From positions 186,001 to 250,000 of the forward strand of contig NZ_NFMB01000001.1 of the NCBI RefSeq assembly GCF_002161215.1: a stretch of DNA of 64,000 nt. The letters run 5' to 3'. The translations under genes and the position numbers were made by a program. This DNA comes from Flavonifractor sp. An10 (lineage in GTDB: Bacteria; Bacillota; Clostridia; Oscillospirales; Oscillospiraceae). Below the pieces are notes generated by a model. The model ran no database searches. It was given only the letters and a program-made list of their open reading frames with translations, and was not told the DNA's origin. How positions within the stretch are numbered: position 1 is the stretch's first letter; each line of letters opens with the position of its first letter. This document shows positions 34,094 through 42,907 of this stretch, in pieces.

Positions 34094-35657
34094 AACACTG
34101 CGTATCTCATTCTCCCTGAAAAATACATACCGGGTCAACGGCATCCTTCACTCTCTCAAGCAGATCCCGCTTTTGAAACAGGTGCTGCCGGAGACCCTCT
34201 ACCGGGTGCGTGGGCTGAAGATCTTTGCCAACGTCATCTCGGTGTTGTGGGAGATCGTTTCCATCTTTCTGGGGAAGTTCCTGTACTTCCTCACCATGGT
34301 CTGCGGTGTAGGGCTCCTCTATGAGCGGGCGCCGGCGGGCCTCAGTTTCCTGCACATCCTGTTTTTCCTGACGCTGATCGGCTCTTACATGAACACCAGC
34401 ATCTTCAATCCCACTAGGGACAAGTACTATGCTATGATCCTTTTGCGGATGAATGCCCGGTCCTACACCCTGGCCAACTACGGCTACGCATTGTTGAAAG
34501 TTGTGGTGGGATTTCTGCCCCTCACCATCCTGTTTGGCATGGACCGGGGCGTTCCCCTGTGGCTGTGCCTGCTGATCCCGTTCTGTATCGCCGGCGTGAA
34601 AATAACGGTGGCCGCCGATTCTCTGCGTGACTATGAGAAACACGGCTATGTCCGCAACGAAAACAACCTCCAGAAGATAGCCTGGTTCCTGACAGCGCTC
34701 CTGCTGGTCTTGGCCTATGTGCCGCCCGCGGTGGGATTTGTTCTGCCGTTCTGGGCCTCGACGGCCCTGTTCCTGGTCTGGATCCCGGCCGGTCTTCTGA
34801 GCCTCCGGCGGGTAGTGAATTTCCTCTGCTACCGGGAGATGAATCAGGAACTGCTCTCCCAGATCCCCGGCCAAATGGACAAGGCCAGAGCGGCGGTCAA
34901 GACGGCAAACGAAAAGAATATCTCGGCGGACACCTCCATCACCAGCCGGAAGAAGGGGTTCGAGTTCCTCAACGACCTGTTTGTCAAACGGCATCGGAAG
35001 ATCCTCTGGAAATCCGCCCTGCGCATCACCTATGTGTGCACGATCATCTGCTGCGGCGCTGTGCTGCTCATGATGATGCAGCCTGGTACCAAGGCGGACA
35101 TCAATGAGATGGTCATGACCTGGCTGCCGTATTTCGCTTTCATCATGTATCTGATCAACCGGGGTACCAGCTTTACCCAGGCGCTGTTTATGAACTGCGA
35201 CCACAGCCTTTTGACCTACTCTTTCTACAAGCAGCCCGGGTTCGTCCTCAAGCTGTTCCAGATCCGGCTGCGGGAGATCGTGAAGATCAACGCTGTACCG
35301 GCCCTGGTGATCGGGTGCGGCTTGGCGCTGATCCTCTATGTATCCGGCGGGACGGACAATCCCCTCAACTATGTGGTGCTGCTGGTCACGATTCTGGCCA
35401 TGAGCGCCTTCTTCTCCATCCACTATCTGACCGTCTACTACCTGCTGCAGCCCTACACGGCCGGGACGGAGATGAAGAGCGGGACCTACCGCATTGTGAT
35501 GGTACTCACCTATGTGGTGTGCTACGCCCTGATCAATGTCCGGCTGCCGATCCTGGTGTTCGGCGCGGCGTGCATCGCTTTCTGCGTGGTGTACTCCATT
35601 ATTGCCAGCATCCTGGTCTATAAATTCGCACCGCAGACCTTCCGCCTGCGGGCATAA
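34086..35657 (+). CDS. ABC transporter permease
   Basis: A 523-residue polytopic membrane protein with about ten hydrophobic helices arranged in two groups around a central cytoplasmic region (residues 230-300). No signature beyond topology was recognised. It overlaps the ATPase gene, so translational coupling is likely, and ends just before a bidirectional hairpin. Together with the ATPase it forms an exporter of unknown substrate. Confidence 0.8.
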   Translation: MLKTLRISFSLKNTYRVNGILHSLKQIPLLKQVLPETLYRVRGLKIFANVISVLWEIVSIFLGKFLYFLTMVCGVGLLYERAPAGLSFLHILFFLTLIGSYMNTSIFNPTRDKYYAMILLRMNARSYTLANYGYALLKVVVGFLPLTILFGMDRGVPLWLCLLIPFCIAGVKITVAADSLRDYEKHGYVRNENNLQKIAWFLTALLLVLAYVPPAVGFVLPFWASTALFLVWIPAGLLSLRRVVNFLCYREMNQELLSQIPGQMDKARAAVKTANEKNISADTSITSRKKGFEFLNDLFVKRHRKILWKSALRITYVCTIICCGAVLLMMMQPGTKADINEMVMTWLPYFAFIMYLINRGTSFTQALFMNCDHSLLTYSFYKQPGFVLKLFQIRLREIVKINAVPALVIGCGLALILYVSGGTDNPLNYVVLLVTILAMSAFFSIHYLTVYYLLQPYTAGTEMKSGTYRIVMVLTYVVCYALINVRLPILVFGAACIAFCVVYSIIASILVYKFAPQTFRLRA

Positions 35658-35666
35658 AGAGAGCAA

Positions 35667-35706
35667 CAGCGGGGTGCTGTGCCACCAGGCACAGCACCCC
35701 GCTGTA
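35667..35706. terminator. Bidirectional terminator between converging genes
   Basis: A 17-bp stem (CAGCGGGGTGCTGTGCC with its complement) around ACCA lies between the permease stop and the SEC-C gene stop. Confidence 0.75.
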
Positions 35707-35735
35707 TTGCGTTCCTGGTGCGCAGAAGTACGCGC

Positions 35736-36869
35736 TTACCTGCCGCAGCACCGCTTGTACTTCTTGCCGCTTCCGCAGGGGCAGGGGTCATTGCGGCCGA
35801 TCTTCTTGCTTTTGTGATCTGCACGCCCGACCACCGGGGGCCTTCCAGCCAGTTCCGACGGCGTGTGTCCGTTATTGGACCACAGCCTTGTGTGGTTGGA
35901 CAATTCCACCAGCAACTTGGAAATCGTATGCAGTTCACCCGCCGACAACTCGACCCCATACTCGACGAAAAGATCCAGCAGGCGCTGCATTGGCGCCTCC
36001 AGGACAATGGCATAATGCAGTTCTATCATCAATTCCGACAGCCGCTGTCTATCCAGATGGCAGGAAGTGCGCAGATACTGCTCCAATTCCTGTGTGTATG
36101 CTGTCGGCTCATAGTAATCCGAATTGGCATATTTTAAGAACTCCGTCTTTGTGGGAATATACCTTGGCTTATTGCCGACCCGGGCCAGAAGATCCGGAAT
36201 GTCTCGATACTGATTGTAGGAAAACGCCTCGCTGGCGATCTCAGACCCCAATAGCACATAGCCGCACTCCCGGGCGATTTGCCGGAGCAGGACGAGGTCC
36301 AGTTCTTCTTCAGTGAGCGCCGGGCGATTCTGCATACTGAAGATTTTGAGCAGGTCATCCTTTGCAATCACACCGTACAGATTGATTGCGGCCATCGCGT
36401 AGGCATGTATCAGATCGGAGCGTTCCTTGCGGGCTTGGAACCCGTTCTCAGTCAGAACCAACACAGCAGAGCGTACCTCGTCTGGCATCACATAGGTGAC
36501 CACGCTATCTTGGAGAAATGCCTGTAGGTAGCAAAGTTCGAGGAGAACAGTATCGTTATTCACGCTGCAACCACGGCTCTCGCATGAACCGCACTCTGCG
36601 ATCTTCAGCAGCCGTCGCCAGGATGCGCTGTCCAACAGAAAGAGGATGTTTTCCATGCGGTCCTGAACCAGCATGGCGTCAAAAATCGCAGTGACCAGGC
36701 CGTCCTTCCGCATTTGATAGATGCGCCGGACGCCATGCAGCCCCGCCAAGGAGCGCAGCTCCGCAACGGTCTTCAACTGGAGAATATCCCGAAGTTTGGT
36801 ATATGGCGCATGACGGATCGGCAGAAGCACTGTTTCCTTTGATGCCATAGCCGGCTCTGTCTGCGGCAT
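35736..36869 (-). CDS. SEC-C-motif protein of unknown function
   Basis: The start is placed at ATG 36869, which has AAAGGAGG at proper spacing; it yields 377 residues. Residues 20-65 look like a small SAP/Rho-N-like helix-extended-loop-helix (LRDILQLKTVAELRSLAGLHG). The middle is helical and contains a cysteine pair (ECGSCESRGC). The C-terminus is a SEC-C zinc motif, RNDPCPCGSGKKYKRCCG, as in SecA, where it binds zinc and partner proteins. Nucleic acid or ribosome association is possible. It converges on the ABC exporter genes. Confidence 0.7.
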   Translation of the reverse strand: MPQTEPAMASKETVLLPIRHAPYTKLRDILQLKTVAELRSLAGLHGVRRIYQMRKDGLVTAIFDAMLVQDRMENILFLLDSASWRRLLKIAECGSCESRGCSVNNDTVLLELCYLQAFLQDSVVTYVMPDEVRSAVLVLTENGFQARKERSDLIHAYAMAAINLYGVIAKDDLLKIFSMQNRPALTEEELDLVLLRQIARECGYVLLGSEIASEAFSYNQYRDIPDLLARVGNKPRYIPTKTEFLKYANSDYYEPTAYTQELEQYLRTSCHLDRQRLSELMIELHYAIVLEAPMQRLLDLFVEYGVELSAGELHTISKLLVELSNHTRLWSNNGHTPSELAGRPPVVGRADHKSKKIGRNDPCPCGSGKKYKRCCGR

Positions 36870-37016
36870 ACCGTCCACCTCCTTTTTCCGCAATCATACC
36901 ACGGTTTTCCGGCGGCGGCAACCCGATTTCAAGACAAATCCGCAAGGGAAAACCATCGCATTTCGTTGACATCCGTGCTATGATAACAGTAAAGTCAGGT
37001 TGGGGAGGAAGACACC

Positions 37017-37904
37017 ATGGGGCTCATTGCGCGGCTGCTCTTGAACGAACGAGCAAAGTTTGACCGGATCTGCGGGGAATTGCAGACGGCTCGGTCCTTT
37101 CCAGAAGATGTGGAGGAGATCCGGGACATCCCCTACCTGCCGGATACCGAGCCTGCCCACCGCATGGATGTCTATCGGCCCAAGAGGACGGATGGGCCGC
37201 TGCCGGTGGTGCTGGATGTCCATGGCGGCGGCCTGGCCATGGGCAGCAAGACGTACAATCGCTGGTTCAATGCCCAACTGTGCCGCCGAGGGTTTCTGGT
37301 ATATAGCGCGGACTATCGCCTGGTACCGGAGCACCGGGTCTTTGACGCCTGTGCAGATATTTCTGCGGCCATGGACGAGGCAATCCGGTTGGCCCCGGAC
37401 TTTGGCGGCAAGCCCGGCGGCATTTTCCTGGTGGGCGACAGCGCCGGCGCTTACCTCATCGCCTACCTCACAGCCATGCAGCGGTGTCCAGCTATGGCGG
37501 CCGCCGCTGGCGTTCAGGCACCTAAAGCGGAGATCCGGGCCCTTGGCCTTATCAGCGGGATGTTCTACACCACCCGCCGGGACAAGGTGGGCCTCACCAT
37601 GCCCAGGTACCTGTACGGCCCCGATTGGAGGAAGGGTGCGTTTGCACCCTATCTGGACCCGGGGCAGTGGACGTGCCTGGGAGATTTTCCGCCGTCCCTC
37701 CTGGTAACCAGCCGAAATGATATGCTCCACCAGTATACAGTAGACTTTGCCGGCGCCCTGGAGAGGTCCGGCGCAGCCTACCGCTTGGTGGACTATCCCG
37801 CAGACAAACGGCTGGTCCATGCCTTCAGCGCAGTTGACCCAGACCTTCCGGAGAGCCAGGAGGTTCTTTCGGCGCTGGCAGATTTCTTTCGACAGGCGCA
37901 ATAA
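37017..37904 (+). CDS. Alpha/beta hydrolase (HSL/fold-3 esterase type)
   Basis: A 295-residue esterase-like enzyme. The oxyanion-hole motif VHGGGLAMG is at about residues 73-81 and the nucleophile elbow GDSAGA at 143-148. A late His (VHAFSAV, about residue 268) and an upstream Asp complete the triad. It belongs to the hormone-sensitive-lipase branch that cleaves short-chain or aryl esters. GGGGAGGAAGACACC precedes the ATG. It is a single gene ending in a good terminator. Confidence 0.85.
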   Translation: MGLIARLLLNERAKFDRICGELQTARSFPEDVEEIRDIPYLPDTEPAHRMDVYRPKRTDGPLPVVLDVHGGGLAMGSKTYNRWFNAQLCRRGFLVYSADYRLVPEHRVFDACADISAAMDEAIRLAPDFGGKPGGIFLVGDSAGAYLIAYLTAMQRCPAMAAAAGVQAPKAEIRALGLISGMFYTTRRDKVGLTMPRYLYGPDWRKGAFAPYLDPGQWTCLGDFPPSLLVTSRNDMLHQYTVDFAGALERSGAAYRLVDYPADKRLVHAFSAVDPDLPESQEVLSALADFFRQAQ

Positions 37905-37910
37905 CAGCGT

Positions 37911-37946
37911 GCAGCGGATGGCTTTGTCCATCCGCTGCTGCTCTTT
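37911..37946 (+). terminator. Terminator after the alpha/beta hydrolase gene
   Basis: GCAGCGGATGG and CCATCCGCTGC form an 11-bp stem, followed by TGCTCTTT. Confidence 0.8.
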
Positions 37947-38133
37947 AAGGAAGGATGGACACCGGCTCTGCAGGTAGAGTGATCTTACGAGAAAATTTGA
38001 TTTAACCATCGCGCCAACGATAACCTTAAGACAGAGGTAAGCAATGGTCAGAACGGGGATACCCGTTTCGAGACGGCAGGGCAAGCGATGCGTCAGAAAG
38101 ACATCTACCGGTGGTCAAGACGTTCAACTTGGT

Positions 38134-41100
38134 TTACTTCAGATAATACAAAAAGGAATTCAGACGGGACCAGGCCCCTTCATCCCAGTCGTTGTCCATG
38201 GCCAGATGGAAATGCGGGATACCTTCCAGCGCGCCGGTCATGTCCAGCAACGCGGCAGTATTCTCATACCGGGGAGCCAGGGTGAGCACACCGGAAGACC
38301 GGCGACCCAGTTCCAGGGCCTTGGCGATACGATAGCGCCCGTTGGCCCCGGCAAATCCAGGGAGCAACCGGTCCGCCTCTTCGCGCAGAGCCTCCAGATC
38401 CGGAGAAAAACTGTTCCTCGCACCAAGAAGCGGGCCTAGGGACGCCATCCGTTTGGCCCAGAGGCCGGCCAGAGCACTGCCCGCATCCCGCCAAAGGAAC
38501 CACAGATATTCCCCCAGCGGCGCCCGGAGCAGTTGCCAGTGCTCCTGTTCCAGCGTGTCCAGCACCCCGTCGTGGAGGGCGAAGAGGGTGAAGGGCTCGC
38601 CTACGGCGGCCAACGCCCGTCCGGAGGGCAGGAGGGCGCCGATCCCCTGGGCCAGGGTCTCCAGCTCCTCCCAAGTTGGGATGTGGGCCGGCTCCAGTTC
38701 CATTCGCTGGTCAGGCGGGGCGCACAGCAGGACATCCCCCGTCAGGATCGCTCGCAGCAGCAGGTCCGGATCTAAGGCGGTCTCCGGTAGCCGCTCCAGC
38801 ACCGGGGCGGCCAGCGTCACCCGCTCCAGTCCCCGGCGGCGCAGCACCGCCTCCGCCGCCCAGGGGTACTGGCCGTCGGCCTCCGCCCCCTGGGTGGCGG
38901 GCAGAAGCGCCTGGAAGGGGCCGGCTTCCCGATGGACAATGTCTAAAATTCCGCCCAAAAGGGCAGGGAAGGGCAGATACTCCTTGGAGGAGGTCTCCGC
39001 CCGTCCCAGGGCCAGCGAACGGCCCCCCAGGGGCATGGCGCAGGCGTCCAGCCCGTGGGCGCGGTGGAAGTAGTCCAGCAGATAGGGAGTGAATGGGGGA
39101 AGGTCCGGCACATACAGAGGACCACGGGCCCTATCCGGCGCGGTAGCCACGGTAGTGGGATGGGACGGGACGGCCGTGAGCCGGAACCCCTCGGGCAGCG
39201 GCCGGACCGGCCGGCTCTCCAGGCTCTGGAGGAATGCCTCAATCCGGGTGATGACCCCCACCGGGGAGAAGTGCTCGTCCACCTCGATGTGCAGATAGGG
39301 CTTGTCTCCCATCTCCTGCCGGAACAGGTAGGAGAGCGTGGTGTCCGGCCCGCAGCCGTGGTTGGTGAGATAGACTGCGTACAGGTTGGGGTGATGGGCC
39401 ACCAGCTTGGCCCCGGACAGGATATGCTGGCCAAAGGGCCAGTACAGATTGGGGTGATCCGCCGACAGGTCCAGGTCGTGGGCGGGCAGATGGGACAGGG
39501 TGAGGACCTTGTACCCCCGCTCCAGCAGCAGCCGGGGGATGCCCATATTCAGAACCGGGTCCGAGAGGCCGTAGTTCCGGGTGATGAGCACCAGCACCTT
39601 GTCCTCCGGCCCCAGGGAGGCCAGCAAGTCCCGCCCCTGTTTCTCCACTGCGGCGGTGTGCCGCCGTACAGCTTGGGCGCCGGACATCAGGGCGGGAAGG
39701 CAGCGCACCTTGGGAATGCCCAGTTGTTTTCCAAGGCCCAGCATGGCGGATGCCATGGCCTCCTGGCCAAAATCCAGGTCAAATACCGGATTGAGCAGGG
39801 TAATGCCCCGCTCCTCCAGCCGGAGCGCCCGGGCGGCCAGCCGGGGTGCGGTCTGCATATATACGCAGCCGTAGTTGTGCTCCACTCGTGAGGTCTCATG
39901 CTTCATGGTGTGGATGGAGGGGAGGAAGATGTAGTCCACCCCCTGCTCCGCCAGCCAGGCCATGTGGCCGTGGATCAGTTTCACTGGGTAGCAGGTCTCC
40001 GCCTGGGCGGTCTGCTGGGAGAGACGGATGATCTCCTCATTGGTGGGTGGGGAGAGGAGCACGTTGTACCCCAAATGCCGGAAGAAGGCGTTGGCCATGG
40101 GGAAGAACTTGTGGATCATCAGGGCAAAGGGTACCCCCACCGTCTTGCGCCTGGGGACCGGCGCGGGATCGTACCCCTCCAGAAGCAGCTGCGGTCCCCG
40201 CTGGTAGAAGGCGATGTTGCGCTGGACCTCTGGAGAAAGGGCGGGGGATTCCTCTCCCTGGCCGGTGAAGCCGTGGAAACGGGATGGACCCTCCGCTGTC
40301 TCCAGGGCCAGCAGGGCGACGCCGAAAGCCCCGCTGATGGAAAAACAGGGGGAGACGGTGAGCCGGTCCCCAAATTCCTGGCGAAAGGCGGCCACGATCC
40401 CAGGGTTGTAGGCCACGCCGCCCTGGAGGACGATCCGCCGCCCCACCAGCTTGCTGCCCACCACCTTGTGCAGGTAGTTGCGGACGATAGACTGACACAG
40501 TCCGGCGGCCACTTCTGCCTGGGAGGCTCCCTGGGCCAGGGCTGACTGGATGGCTGTCTCGATGAATACGGTACACCGCTCGCCCAGTTCCACTGGCGCC
40601 TGGGCGGTGAGGGCCAGAGGGCCGAACTCCTCAAGCGGGATACCCATGCGGGCGGCCTGTTCCTCCACAAAAGAGCCGGTGCCGGCGGCGCAGATCTTAT
40701 TCATCTGGAAATCCGCCACCTGACCGCCCTGCAGAGAGATGTACTTGGAGTCCTGCCCGCCGATCTCAAACACCGTATCTGCGTCCGGTACCCAGTGGAC
40801 GGCGGCCCGGGCCTGGGCGGTGATCTCGTCCCGCACCGCATCCGCGCCAATCAGCCGGCCGATCCGCTCCCGGCCGGAGCCGGTGACGCCCACCGCCAGA
40901 AGAGGAAGTTCTCCAAACCGCTCCCGGAGATGCTCCAGTCCCCGGCGCACCGCCCCCTCCGGGTCCCCGGCGGTGCGGAGATACTGAAAGTCGATCAGGC
41001 CGCCGTCGGGATCCATGAGCACCAGGTCGGTGCTGGTGGATCCTACGTCGATACCCAGGGCGCAGCCCTCCAGCGGGATCACGCCAGAGGAGGCGGGGTC

Positions 41101-41994
41101 TGTCAGAGAAGCGCCGGCGGGCTGGGATAGGGGGGAACGCCGCACCAGCCGACCCGCTGCAGCCGGTTGCCCGCACAGGCTGGCCAGCAGTTCCCCCATG
41201 GAGCAGGTCTCTGCCTCTTGAGCGGCCAGGGCGGCTCCCACAGCGGCAGCATGGAGGAACGGATCCGGAATAATCAGATCTTCCTCCTCCAGGCCGAATA
41301 CTGCTTTGACAGCCTGGACCACGCCGGCGTTCTGGGCCACGCCGCCGCACAGGGCTACCGGCCTCTCCACCGGGAGGCTCCGGACGATGACCGCCTTGTA
41401 GTTACGCACCATGGCGTAACAGAGGCCCAGCAGGATGTCGGGCGTGGGAATGCCCTCCTGCTGACGGTGGATGATGTCGGTCTTGGCAAAGACTGCGCAC
41501 CTGCCAGACAGGCGGGGGATGGACTCGGCCTGGGCCACGAGATTGGAGTAGTCCTCGATGCGGAGTCCCAGCCGGGACATCTGATCCTCAAAGAAGGAGC
41601 CAGTCCCGCCCGCGCAGTGCTCGTTGACCGCAAACTGCGGGGGAAGTTCCGACCCAAAACCGGTGAGGAAACGGGCGCTCTGGCTGCCAATCTCAATGAC
41701 GGACCGGGCTTCCGGCGCCAGCAGGATCACCCCCCGGTGGATGGCGGGGATATCCCCCAGATTGGAGAGACCGGGACAGATTTCCAGCAGCCGCTCCCCG
41801 GCGCTGCCGGTAAGGACCACCGGACAACCGCAGACCCCGCTGTCCCACTGGAGAAGCTCCCCCAGCAGCCGGCGGGCCGCCGGGATCGCGCTGCCCCGGT
41901 GGGCGGCGGTTTTGGACCAAAGCAGTTCTCCCGTCGGGGAGAGAAGTACCAGTTTGACGGTGGTGTTCCCGCAGTCCAGACCGATTCCGTTCAT
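38134..41994 (-). CDS. Giant acyl-CoA dehydratase activase-like protein (two BcrA/HgdC modules + DUF2229)
   Basis: The 1286-residue protein contains two ASKHA-fold ATPase modules of the BadF/BcrA/HgdC type (about residues 1-260 and 310-570). Each has the cluster-binding cysteine motif (HCAGGTGSF and ICAAGTGSF), and the second also has the ADP-binding EIGGQDSKY; the first has IGSQSARF instead and may be inactive. DUF2229 follows (PFALMIHKFFPMANAFF, AETCYPVKL), with a long C-terminal region related to dehydratase subunits. Small relatives use ATP and a [4Fe-4S] cluster to inject low-potential electrons into dehydratases. GGAGG precedes the ATG. It is transcribed divergently from the Crp-like gene across operator site A. 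Confidence 0.85.
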   Translation of the reverse strand: MNGIGLDCGNTTVKLVLLSPTGELLWSKTAAHRGSAIPAARRLLGELLQWDSGVCGCPVVLTGSAGERLLEICPGLSNLGDIPAIHRGVILLAPEARSVIEIGSQSARFLTGFGSELPPQFAVNEHCAGGTGSFFEDQMSRLGLRIEDYSNLVAQAESIPRLSGRCAVFAKTDIIHRQQEGIPTPDILLGLCYAMVRNYKAVIVRSLPVERPVALCGGVAQNAGVVQAVKAVFGLEEEDLIIPDPFLHAAAVGAALAAQEAETCSMGELLASLCGQPAAAGRLVRRSPLSQPAGASLTDPASSGVIPLEGCALGIDVGSTSTDLVLMDPDGGLIDFQYLRTAGDPEGAVRRGLEHLRERFGELPLLAVGVTGSGRERIGRLIGADAVRDEITAQARAAVHWVPDADTVFEIGGQDSKYISLQGGQVADFQMNKICAAGTGSFVEEQAARMGIPLEEFGPLALTAQAPVELGERCTVFIETAIQSALAQGASQAEVAAGLCQSIVRNYLHKVVGSKLVGRRIVLQGGVAYNPGIVAAFRQEFGDRLTVSPCFSISGAFGVALLALETAEGPSRFHGFTGQGEESPALSPEVQRNIAFYQRGPQLLLEGYDPAPVPRRKTVGVPFALMIHKFFPMANAFFRHLGYNVLLSPPTNEEIIRLSQQTAQAETCYPVKLIHGHMAWLAEQGVDYIFLPSIHTMKHETSRVEHNYGCVYMQTAPRLAARALRLEERGITLLNPVFDLDFGQEAMASAMLGLGKQLGIPKVRCLPALMSGAQAVRRHTAAVEKQGRDLLASLGPEDKVLVLITRNYGLSDPVLNMGIPRLLLERGYKVLTLSHLPAHDLDLSADHPNLYWPFGQHILSGAKLVAHHPNLYAVYLTNHGCGPDTTLSYLFRQEMGDKPYLHIEVDEHFSPVGVITRIEAFLQSLESRPVRPLPEGFRLTAVPSHPTTVATAPDRARGPLYVPDLPPFTPYLLDYFHRAHGLDACAMPLGGRSLALGRAETSSKEYLPFPALLGGILDIVHREAGPFQALLPATQGAEADGQYPWAAEAVLRRRGLERVTLAAPVLERLPETALDPDLLLRAILTGDVLLCAPPDQRMELEPAHIPTWEELETLAQGIGALLPSGRALAAVGEPFTLFALHDGVLDTLEQEHWQLLRAPLGEYLWFLWRDAGSALAGLWAKRMASLGPLLGARNSFSPDLEALREEADRLLPGFAGANGRYRIAKALELGRRSSGVLTLAPRYENTAALLDMTGALEGIPHFHLAMDNDWDEGAWSRLNSFLYYLK

Positions 41995-42016
41995 ACAGAT
42001 CCTCCATTCCCGCTCC

Positions 42017-42045
42017 TTGACAGTTTAGCGCGAGAGCGGTATAAT
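42017..42045 (+). promoter_or_regulatory. Consensus sigma-A promoter of the first Crp-like gene
   Basis: TTGACA (42017-42022) and TATAAT (42040-42045) with a 17-bp spacer: a perfect match. The palindrome at 42049 begins three bases after the -10 box and covers the start of transcription. Confidence 0.85.
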
Positions 42046-42073
42046 ATAGGTTAGTTATTGCTAACCATAACAA
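42043..42073 (-). promoter_or_regulatory. Possible divergent promoter of the activase gene
   Basis: On the minus strand TTGTTA (42068-42073) and TATATT (42043-42048) are 19 bp apart, and the 18-bp palindrome fills that spacer. One bound repressor could therefore silence both directions. The long spacer makes this promoter less certain. Confidence 0.5.
42049..42066. promoter_or_regulatory. Palindromic operator, site A (GGTTAG-N6-CTAACC)
   Basis: GGTTAGTTATTGCTAACC has perfect 6-bp arms. It lies in the divergent region between the activase and Crp-like genes. It belongs to a set of seven related sites in the right 22 kb of the window. Confidence 0.8.
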
Positions 42074-42117
42074 ATCCATTCTACTTTGTCGGTTGCCACA
42101 GCAACAGGAGGCAGATC

Positions 42118-42795
42118 ATGCAGTCGGTTTTCGCGGCGATGGGCCGCTGTCCGTTATTTGAAGGGATCCCAAAAGAGAAGTATCCCAACGTCCTGACCTG
42201 CCTGCAGGGGGAGGCCAGGGCAGTTTCAAAAGACCAGGTACTCCTGCGGATGGGAGAACGGCAAAGCCGGCCAGGCGTGGTAATGTGGGGGACCTTGCGA
42301 ATCTCCCTATACAGCGAAGACGGAAACCTGCTGACCATAGAGCGATTGGATGCCGGAATGGTATTTGGAGAGTCACTCGTCTGTTCTATGGCGGAAGACA
42401 GCCCCATTCAGATCGACGCCATCACCGATGGGGAGGTCCTCTACCTGGACTTCGATCCTCTCCTGCTCCAACAGGAGAACGCATGCCCCTTCCGGACCCG
42501 GGTGACAGCCAACCTGCTCCGGGAGATGGGGCGGGAAGCCCTGTTTCTCAACCGGAAAATGCGGATTCTGGCCCAGAACCGCCTGCGTAACCGTATTAAG
42601 CTCTATTTACAGAGCCTTCCCGCCACTTCGGACGGCGTGATCCGGCTGGAGATGGGACGAGGGGAGCTGGCGGAATACCTGTGCGTGGACCGCAGCGCCC
42701 TCTCCCGGGAGCTGGGCCGGATGCAGAAGGATGGGATCCTCACCTATCAGGGGCAAACCGTCCGGATCTTGGATCAGGACTTTCTCACCGTGTAA
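42118..42795 (+). CDS. Crp/Fnr-family transcription regulator 1
   Basis: The ATG at 42118 follows CAGGAGG, giving 225 residues. The N-terminal cyclic-nucleotide-binding-type beta roll (about residues 15-130) has no obvious cysteine cluster for an Fnr-type iron-sulfur center. The C-terminal winged helix includes MGRGELAEYLCVDRSALSRELGRM, where the recognition helix reads R-S-A-L-S-R. The effector is unknown. It is divergent from the giant activase and followed by an ABC importer set, so it probably controls both, perhaps through the GGTTAG-type sites, one of which lies on its own promoter. Confidence 0.88.
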   Translation: MQSVFAAMGRCPLFEGIPKEKYPNVLTCLQGEARAVSKDQVLLRMGERQSRPGVVMWGTLRISLYSEDGNLLTIERLDAGMVFGESLVCSMAEDSPIQIDAITDGEVLYLDFDPLLLQQENACPFRTRVTANLLREMGREALFLNRKMRILAQNRLRNRIKLYLQSLPATSDGVIRLEMGRGELAEYLCVDRSALSRELGRMQKDGILTYQGQTVRILDQDFLTV

Positions 42796-42803
42796 CGAGG
42801 AAA

Positions 42804-42839
42804 ATGGCCTGTCCGTTGCCATGGCAACGGACAGGCCAT
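42804..42839. repeat. Perfect 36-bp palindrome after the Crp-like gene
   Basis: The segment equals its own reverse complement over all 36 bases, with center CCATGG. As RNA it would form a hairpin of 16 or more base pairs. There is no T tract on the plus strand, so it may be an RNA processing or attenuation element between the regulator and the ABC genes. Confidence 0.65.
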
Positions 42840-42864
42840 CGTGCTATATAGTATCATTTCTTGC

Positions 42865-42882
42865 GGTTAGTTAATGCTAACT
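42865..42882. promoter_or_regulatory. Palindromic operator, site B
   Basis: GGTTAGTTAATGCTAACT matches site A except for the last base. It lies 26 bp upstream of the binding-protein start, between the 36-bp palindrome and the Shine-Dalgarno sequence. Confidence 0.75.
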
Positions 42883-42907
42883 AAAAGAAATGATAGGAGG
42901 ACATACC

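Noticed and set aside
32141-34144. A 667-codon minus-strand frame spanning several plus-strand genes
   Set aside because: It crosses the coiled-coil gene, its gap and the ABC ATPase, whose motifs are unambiguous on the plus strand.
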